A DNA stretch of 64,000 nt from Lophium mytilinum (taxonomy: Eukaryota; Ascomycota; Dothideomycetes; Mytilinidiales; Mytilinidiaceae): assembly GCA_010093605.1 (NCBI GenBank), contig MU004189.1:317834-381833 (forward strand), written 5' to 3'. Made by a program: the position numbers and the translations under genes. The notes below the pieces were generated by a model that did no database searches, was not told the origin of the DNA, and worked only from the letters and a program-made list of their open reading frames with translations. This document shows positions 58,110-64,000 of the stretch, piece by piece (position 1 is the first letter of the stretch; every line of letters starts with the position of its first letter).

Positions 58110-60375
58110 CTATATGATCCGGACCGTCTTCTTCACATCAAACCAATCTGGCGCCGATTTGAAAATATCTCCGACTAGAATATCATGATTCACATCATCC
58201 TTGTTGATGTATCGCACCTGAGTTGCCGGGAAGATTAGACCGACACGCTCATACGAGCCCGGAACCGCCACACTGGCTTTCAACACCAGAACTGACGCGC
58301 GGTATGGTCCGACGGAATCACTGTAGGGCCCACTCAATATCCTTTCGCACTCAAGCACGAGCAGCAGCACGGGCTCTCCGTCTTGGACTTCCGTGCCTGC
58401 ATGCCCAGGAGATTTGAAATCGGGAGGGATATCGAGAGAAAAGCAATGGAAGCGTCCGTGGCGCTGCAATTCGACTAAACAGGATATTCCGCTGCCATTT
58501 ACACGGCAGTAACGAGTTTTGCTGATGGTAGCGGTGCCTGTCCATCCGTTGACGACTAAGAACCCACTCCTTACTCGACCGTGAGGATCCACACCTTGTA
58601 CTTCGCATCTCGCATCCAACGCCTCCGCTGAATCAAGAACGCCTTCTTGGCGAAGTGATCGATTGAAGTCTTCATCCAAATCAATCGGGGATCGCCAGCG
58701 TAGGTAATTGATGGGGCCCTCGACGGAGGCCCAGGAGAAGGATGGTGCACGATATTGATGGGGACGGCTAACATGGCTCGTGTAATATGGATCAGGCTCC
58801 CAATACAAGCAGTGTGGGAAATGTTGGTACCAGATGCCCGCAAGATATCCAGATGGGTTCGATTTTGCCAAACCTGACAGTACCGGAAGTCGATCTTCTT
58901 CTTTCGTGAGCCGCAGCCGGCTGCACTCCTCAACCATAGCCTGCCACGCCCAGTGGTATGCCACATCACTACTGTTCTCCAAAACTTCAATGTAAACGTT
59001 TCGAGTGCTTTGTCCCAATCGACGGCCTTGTTCTATCTGTGTCCTATCATCATCAGGGCAACATTCACAGAACAGCCCTTGGTTGCATTCCCAGTATAGC
59101 TCCATAGGCCCAAAGTGGACAATGCGCGGGCTAAGTACACGCTCTTGCAGAGCCCATGCCCTTGAATAGAGAGGTAGTCCGAGACGTACAACCGTGTCCG
59201 GGCTGCGCCGAGGGTTATGGAAGATTGTGGAATGGTCTGGCTCGAGCGCCATCCATCCTAAGCTGGATTCGAATGGCTCCCAAAGTTTGGGATGTCGTAG
59301 ATACTTGGCAACTTCCACGATATTTGGCTGCGATCTTTTCCATATATAAGAGGGTTGATGAGAGTTCGGGAAGCATCCGAACCTGCCATCAGGAGATCTC
59401 GTTGCGGCAATGGTGAGGTCAGCGTTCCTAAACACCGAAGCCATGCTCGAAGCTTCGTACTCCCAGTCGATCAACGAGTCCTGTATTATGCAGAGCGAGT
59501 CGACCCACAAGTGACAGAACCCTAGCTTTCGTGTAAGTACGACGGAATCTTGAAAGGTCTTCCCAAGGCTCTCAAATTTTATCTCCCTTTGACGATCTTG
59601 TAATGTACCCAGCGTGGTAGTCATTGTTGGATACTGACCCCAGCAGTGGCTGAGTGCAACGTATCGGCCCATTATTCCTTTGGTTTCCCGAAGTTGGATG
59701 CTCGTAGCTGTAAGATGAAGAACCCTGCTAGGAAGATGGCCTGTCCTTTGCATCTTGCATTTGTTATGAGTTTCACATTGCTGGATCCAGTTTGAGATTT
59801 TTTGAGAGACACAACTCAGTGTAGTATCGAAATCTTTGTTTGTGAAAGCCCTCTGTAGTTTGAAGCGTGCTATTATAGGTTTAGTTGAAGGAAAGATACT
59901 CTATGGCGGAGCACTCACATTCAGGCCCGAGTAGGAAGTTAATAGACGCCATGTTCTCGAATCCAATAGAGATCATCCTATTTAACCCTTCATCTTTATA
60001 AAATGGACGAATTTTTTGTTCCGGGAATGACACAGTAACCTTTGAGAGGTCTAGGTCCTCCCCTACTAACATCCGGTCTTGCAGGAAGTGATTCAAAGTA
60101 CTGAACAGCGCCTTGCATTTTCCGCAGCCTAGGTCTCGTAGATTCGCTAATGTTGTGTTGATGCTAGACTCTAGCGGTGAGGGTGCCCAGCATTTCTCCT
60201 GCCTGGAACATATTTGACAGCCCTCGTCCTGCCATACTTGGGCAAAGGGTGAGCCCGAGGCCGCAGGGGGAGCGGTGGGGAGAGCTGGAGGCGCTGCTGG
60301 GCGTGGCCCACGTATTTCGGCCTTACTTCTCCGTTGATTCCTGCTAGTGATCACCGAAAGGAAGGAGTTAGCCAT
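58110..60375 (-). CDS. Heterokaryon incompatibility (HET) domain protein
   Basis: Exons 60375-59919 and 59869-58110 (49-bp intron, GTGAGT...TAG) give 738 residues. The start is the ATG of MANSFLSVITSR; upstream codons in frame have no ATG. An N-terminal zinc-finger-like stretch (EGCQICSRQEKCWAP, LGCGKCKALF) is followed by a region with WIQQCETHNKCK, the usual Cys/His lead-in. The HET domain has its three blocks: YVALSHCWGQYPT near 220, FCHLWVDSLCIIQDSLIDWE with the following MASVFRNADLTIAAT, and LYSRAWALQERVLSPRIVHF. Such proteins trigger cell death or growth arrest when different strains fuse, but most family members have no known partner. No NACHT or WD repeats are attached. The domain is complete. 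Confidence 0.95.
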
Positions 60376-60858
60376 AACACGGAGCTCTTTGGCGGACAAG
60401 CCGCAGTGGAATCGGGTTGATCAAGGGAAAATTTAGCTGGCCTTGTTAGTAGAGATAGGACTGCTGTGAGGTGCTGGGCTCACCGGTCGCTAACATTACC
60501 TAGCGTCATCTTCTAGGCTAGTGGCTGAGGGGAACGGACATGTAGGCACGACATGTGACCAATGCAATATGGCTACTACCAGGATTGGATATGTGCAAGT
60601 CTTTCTTCCATAACTTGACTATACTACCAAAACTTACAACGAGCAGCCATTGCAGCCATATAACGCAACCGTATACAGAGACTAAGCTGCCTCACTAGCA
60701 ACCCCGCCAAACCCAAAAGACGCCCAAACGCGCGATATGCTCCCATTCCAGACACAGTGTCTAGATGGTTTGAACCGGGCCAGCAATGCAGTTCCACCCA
60801 GAACCCCAACATAGGAAACCTCCAAGGATTTCTCAGGACAAAAACAAAGCTTATAGCT
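60376..60858. other. Intergenic region between the HET gene and the transporter gene
   Basis: These 483 bp hold the HET promoter and the transporter 3' UTR. No gene or repeat is supported. Confidence 0.5.
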
Positions 60859-62801
60859 TCAATCAATATTCTCCGGCCGCTTTATCGGACTCTGTCTGAC
60901 CGGGCTCTCGATTCGGCTGTCAGCAACCAAGGGAGGGATATGTAGACTGTTCCTGATGCTTCCCCTCGTTCCGCTTGCTGAGGCAGTGCTAGCCCTTGGC
61001 TGATCTGGATCGTTCACTAGGACCGGCGCATATTCCTCCGCCACCAAGTGCGCCTGGAGCCTGGCATCGTCGCGCATCTTCTTAATCTTAATGTAATTGT
61101 ATGCAGCAATGCTCGCAATGGTTATGAGCAAGCCGGAAAAGTTTATGGGTGTCAGGTGGTCGTCGAAAACGATGTTGGCAGCGGAGATGGTGACGACCTC
61201 CTTGAAAATGCCGCAGATGGAGAGTGTGACTACCGATGTACGTTTAAGAAGGGCGAACTCGGACGACGTCATTAGAAAGGCGAGACAGCCGGGAAATAGA
61301 AGAATGCCGATGCCTAAAACCGGGCCTTTGGTCTCCATGAGCTGAGAGAAGCCCCCTGCGAGCGCGGAGAAGCCCTCTACTGGTATGGCAATGACAAGAA
61401 GAGATAGAAACATGACGGGTGCGAGAAAGAATATGGAGGAGAAGGGATTTGAGGTTGCGGGATTGCGAAGGAGGAGGATTTGCGTTAGGGACCAGCGGAA
61501 GCCGGAGGAGAGCGCGGATGACATAACTAGGATGAATCCTAGAGCGTTGAAGGCGGTTTCACCCGCGACCATCATTACTACGCCAACGGTCATGATGAGA
61601 ATTATGAGGACGAGTTTCCAGGATGGCTTTTCGAGCCGGAAGAGAAAAGCGAATATGAGGACAAAGCCGAGGGCGGAGGACTTGCACATTGCTGGAGTTG
61701 GTTAGTAAAGCGATACATATGGTGATGCAGCCTGATCTTACTGAAGAAGGTTAGAGTTATAAATCTCAAACTCATGTTCCCCAAGCCAATATCCATGCCC
61801 GTTGCGACTCCGCATGGCCCAAGACGTGTGAAATAAAACCACTTGGTCATAAGTGGCTTCTTCGGATCAATAGCCTCAGCAGGAGGGGGAGGACCGCGGA
61901 AGGAATGAGGGTTGCTAATCGAATCGTGTCGAGGACGAAATGCTGGTATGAGAAATAGGACCAGCGATGCGAGGGAGAATTGCACAATCATATGCAGGCA
62001 GGTCGTGAATAGCGGGAACGGGAATATGTTCTTGGTTTCTCCATCCTCCTCTTCCTTGAACATCCATTTGTTATACTGATCTAGTTAGCACCCGATACGC
62101 TGCATTGTAACATGGGAAACTCACCAGTGATATTGAGATTGAAAAGAAGTACCTATTGAGCTGTTAGCAACGCTCACCACGCAGACTCGAAACAAAGCTC
62201 ACCATAATCCAATTAACACCGCGTTTATGAGCATGGATCTTACCATGCTCTGCGAAGCCATCTTTTCCTCCTCCTTTGAAATGCTGTGGTCCGGCACAAT
62301 GCGCTCATCGAACCTGGTATGCTGCCTCTTGCGTCTCCTCCGCCGCCGCCTGTCTCTCGCCGTCAACCCCGTCTCCTCATCGTCCTCGAGTTCATCGTCG
62401 GACCGCATATCATCCAGCTCGAGATCGGTGCTCTCGGTCTTGTCGGAAGAATCCGAAAGCTCCCCGTCAGACGAAGACCCGTCCTCTTCGATGCGCGGCT
62501 GCGACTGCGTCCGCTGGTGCTTCTTCGCTGCGGGTTCACCGCCCGGGAGATTCGCAGCTCCTGCGCCGGCAAGTGATGCACTTCTTCGTCGGGCGTGGTT
62601 CGTAGGCGGCGCTTCCATAGAATCGGCGGAGGTGAGCTTTGCTACGCGTGACGAGTGGTGGTGATGGTCCTCGGGGTCGTCCGAGGCCGGAGAGGACGGG
62701 CTGGAGAGCGTTGCAAGCGGGACCGCATCAGCAGGATGCCGTGGGTCTGTATAGAGAGTGGAGGAGGAAGAGGAGGTTTGCCAGTCGTGTGCGCGGGTCA
62801 T
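60859..62801 (-). CDS. Nucleotide-sugar/triose-phosphate transporter-like protein (SLC35C2/Ymd8-like)
   Basis: Four exons (62801-62203, 62152-62125, 62075-61742, 61691-60859) give 597 residues. Exon 2 is 28 bp and is needed to read LWYFFSISISLYNKWMF, the first helix with the conserved YNKW motif. The N-terminal 180 residues are Ser/Asp/Glu-rich and disordered, ending in a basic run before FDERIVPDHSISKEEE. Ten helices follow, with GVATGMDIGLGNMSLRFITL, TFFTMCKSSALGFVLIFAFL, SGFRWSLTQILLLRN and TSVVTLSICGIFKEVVTISA, all typical of the TPT family and closest in style to SLC35C2. Fungal members sit in Golgi or ER membranes; the cargo is uncertain. The C-tail is polar with Ser/Pro sites. Confidence 0.93.
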
Positions 62802-63092
62802 GCTCTCCTTGGCCGCCCTTCACCAAGTGGATGTCGGGTTAGTGCCTTGGCGGGGGAGATCAGCTGGGTCGAAGAAGTGCATTAGGGGGAGCTTCGCGAT
62901 GCGGCTGGAGGTCGCGAGGTGCTGGAGTCGACAGCGCGGCGGTTAAGGGACGATATTTAGCTATTCTTTCATGGCCTAGACTGGTGTGCAGGGTGTCAGA
63001 GGTGTCAAGGTTCTCAAAACAGGTGTCCCCTTTCGTTGCTGATCGTTCCCTGCTCACGTGACTCTTAGACTGCACATCTGCATTGCTAGGTC
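62802..63092. promoter_or_regulatory. Upstream region of the transporter gene
   Basis: Short promoter-side stretch ending at the 230-bp duplication. No specific site is claimed. A CACGTG hexamer (an E-box-like palindrome) is present at about 63055-63060. Confidence 0.35.
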
Positions 63093-63554
63093 TTAAGTTC
63101 GAGCAGATGGATATACCACTGCTCGCACTCCACTCTTGCTCGCTCGAAAGCGCTGTCAGGAGTGACCCAGCTAGCCCCCGGATGGTCAGTCACGGGGTAG
63201 TCGAATTGGCACCGTGTCGACCTTGACATCGCACCTAGAGTTTTGAGAACTTATAGAGGCACCCCAAATACTGGCGAACAGGAGATCGGAGTCATTCGTA
63301 GGACCAGCTGATTTCAATTGTGTTAAGTTCGGGCATACGGATATAACACTGCTCAGACTCCACTCTTGCTCGCCCGAAAGCGCTGTCAGGAGTGGCCTAG
63401 CTATTCCGCGGATGGTCAGTCAAGGGGTGGTCGAATTGGCACCGTGTCGACCTTGACATCGCACCTAGAGCTTTGAGAACCTATAGAGGCACCCCAAACA
63501 CTGGCGAACAGGAGATCGGAGTCATTCATGAGTCCAGTTGATTTCAATTGTGTT
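63093..63554. repeat. Two-copy 230-bp tandem duplication
   Basis: Copy 1 starts at 63093 and copy 2 at 63323; both begin TTAAGTTCG and end ATTTCAATTGTGTT. They share long exact blocks such as GAATTGGCACCGTGTCGACC and CTGGCGAACAGGAGATCGGA. They differ at about 20 of 230 sites, with almost no length change. No open frame spans a unit. Confidence 0.9.
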
Positions 63555-64000
63555 GTACATCATCTCATTTTCTAGAGCCATTCAGCAAGCCCATTACTCC
63601 AAGTTCTGGACCACGCATCTTGTATCAAAGAGTACCCCCCATCCGCTTCCGATTGTGCAGCACCACCGACTATTCAATCCAGAATCCAAGGCCATGAACC
63701 CTCAATCAGCTTTGACTTGTTTCGATGCTACGAGGTCCGCCAGCAAGCCATTATCGCCTCATCGCCCCCTACCCCATTCTCAGAATATGTTCTTCAACAA
63801 GGCCCTCAAGAACCCATCCTCTTTCGCCGCCTCCTTGGGGAACATCCTCTTCTTCAAGTGAGTGTACCTGATCAACTGCCACTTGGTTCTGAAGAGGTGC
63901 ACCTTTCCTCCAGTACGGCGACAGTCAAGCAGGTCGCAAATGTTGACATTGACTCGGGCAAGGGCCTATGCACAGGAAGTTAGCACTATCATCTACCATT
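63555..64000 (+). other. Right-edge region, possible start of a gene
   Basis: One plus-strand frame is open from just after a stop near 63575 and reads FDLFRCYEVRQQAIIASSPP and QGPQEPILFRRLLGEHPLLQ up to a good GTGAGT donor near 63857. A second frame starting at ATG 63694 (MNPQSALTCFDATRS) is also open across the same DNA. Which is coding, if either, cannot be settled because the next exon would lie near or beyond the edge. No domain is recognised. Confidence 0.25.

Noticed and set aside
52788-62801. Secondary-metabolite cluster (P450, transporter and HET neighbours)
   Set aside because: No backbone synthase, tailoring set or cluster regulator is present, and the transporter is a TPT-type membrane protein.
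1-64000. Virus-like or LTR elements
   Set aside because: I saw no capsid, polymerase or integrase motifs and no pair of long terminal repeats; the repeats present are tandem and non-coding.

Overview
The window looks like nuclear DNA of a filamentous ascomycete (Pezizomycotina), possibly a Dothideomycete. The evidence is short 47-136 bp GT-AG introns with CTAAC-like branch sites, C-ending codon preference, densely packed genes on both strands, and fungal-specific families (WSC/DUF1996, GH128, HET domain, CYP52-like P450, CCG-6-like wall protein). The class-level placement is inference. I saw no reverse transcriptase, integrase, LTR pair, transposase, rRNA, tRNA or CRISPR array.

Layout. 0-0.8 kb: 3' end of a putative Zn2Cys6-type regulator. 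1.4-1.7 kb: two minisatellites. 2.5-4.1 kb: secreted DUF1996-WSC protein. 6.8-7.4 kb: a weak small gene beside a 9-bp repeat. 7.9-9.8 kb: five-exon MFS transporter of the allantoate-permease type. 11.6-13.1 kb: GH128 wall glucanase-like protein. 16.3-25.1 kb is a conserved housekeeping block: cullin-3, the Zim17/Hep1 zinc-finger protein, a TFIIIC 90-kDa-like subunit and ALG1. ALG1 is divergent from an Msc2-like zinc transporter (25.6-28.6 kb). 30.4-31.0 kb: small protein of unknown function. 32.9-34.6 kb: gene-free array of decayed roughly 150-190 bp repeats. 34.8-36.2 kb: a frame-disrupted membrane-protein gene and a SET-domain protein. 38.5-39.0 kb: CCG-6-like wall protein. 40.6-44.9 kb: Ubp14 and Isu1. 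47.1-50.0 kb: secreted subtilase with an unusual long N-terminal region. 50.7-51.8 kb: mitochondrial carnitine carrier. 52.8-62.8 kb: CYP52-like P450, GH20 hexosaminidase, HET-domain protein and a SLC35C2/Ymd8-like transporter. 63.1-63.6 kb: 230-bp tandem duplication.

Functional themes. Zim17 (mitochondrial Hsp70 upkeep) and Isu1 (Fe-S scaffold bound by an Hsp70) belong to one mitochondrial process. The carnitine carrier and CYP52-like P450 both fit fatty-acid or alkane use. GH128, GH20, WSC/DUF1996 and the CCG-6-like protein concern the cell wall or secreted matter. Cullin-3 and Ubp14 act on ubiquitin. Msc2 and ALG1 both act at the ER. None of this neighbourhood looks like an operon or a secondary-metabolite cluster.

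Exon structures were built by hand so that each multi-exon CDS stays in frame from ATG to stop; the summed exon length is a multiple of three in every spliced model given. The least certain junctions are in Isu1 (intron 1), the GH20 gene (intron 1) and the 7-kb small gene. The less-explained material is mostly repeats: a 108-bp family found at two loci 6.5 kb apart, the 33-34 kb array, and a perfect 17-bp double repeat in the ALG1/MSC2 promoter.
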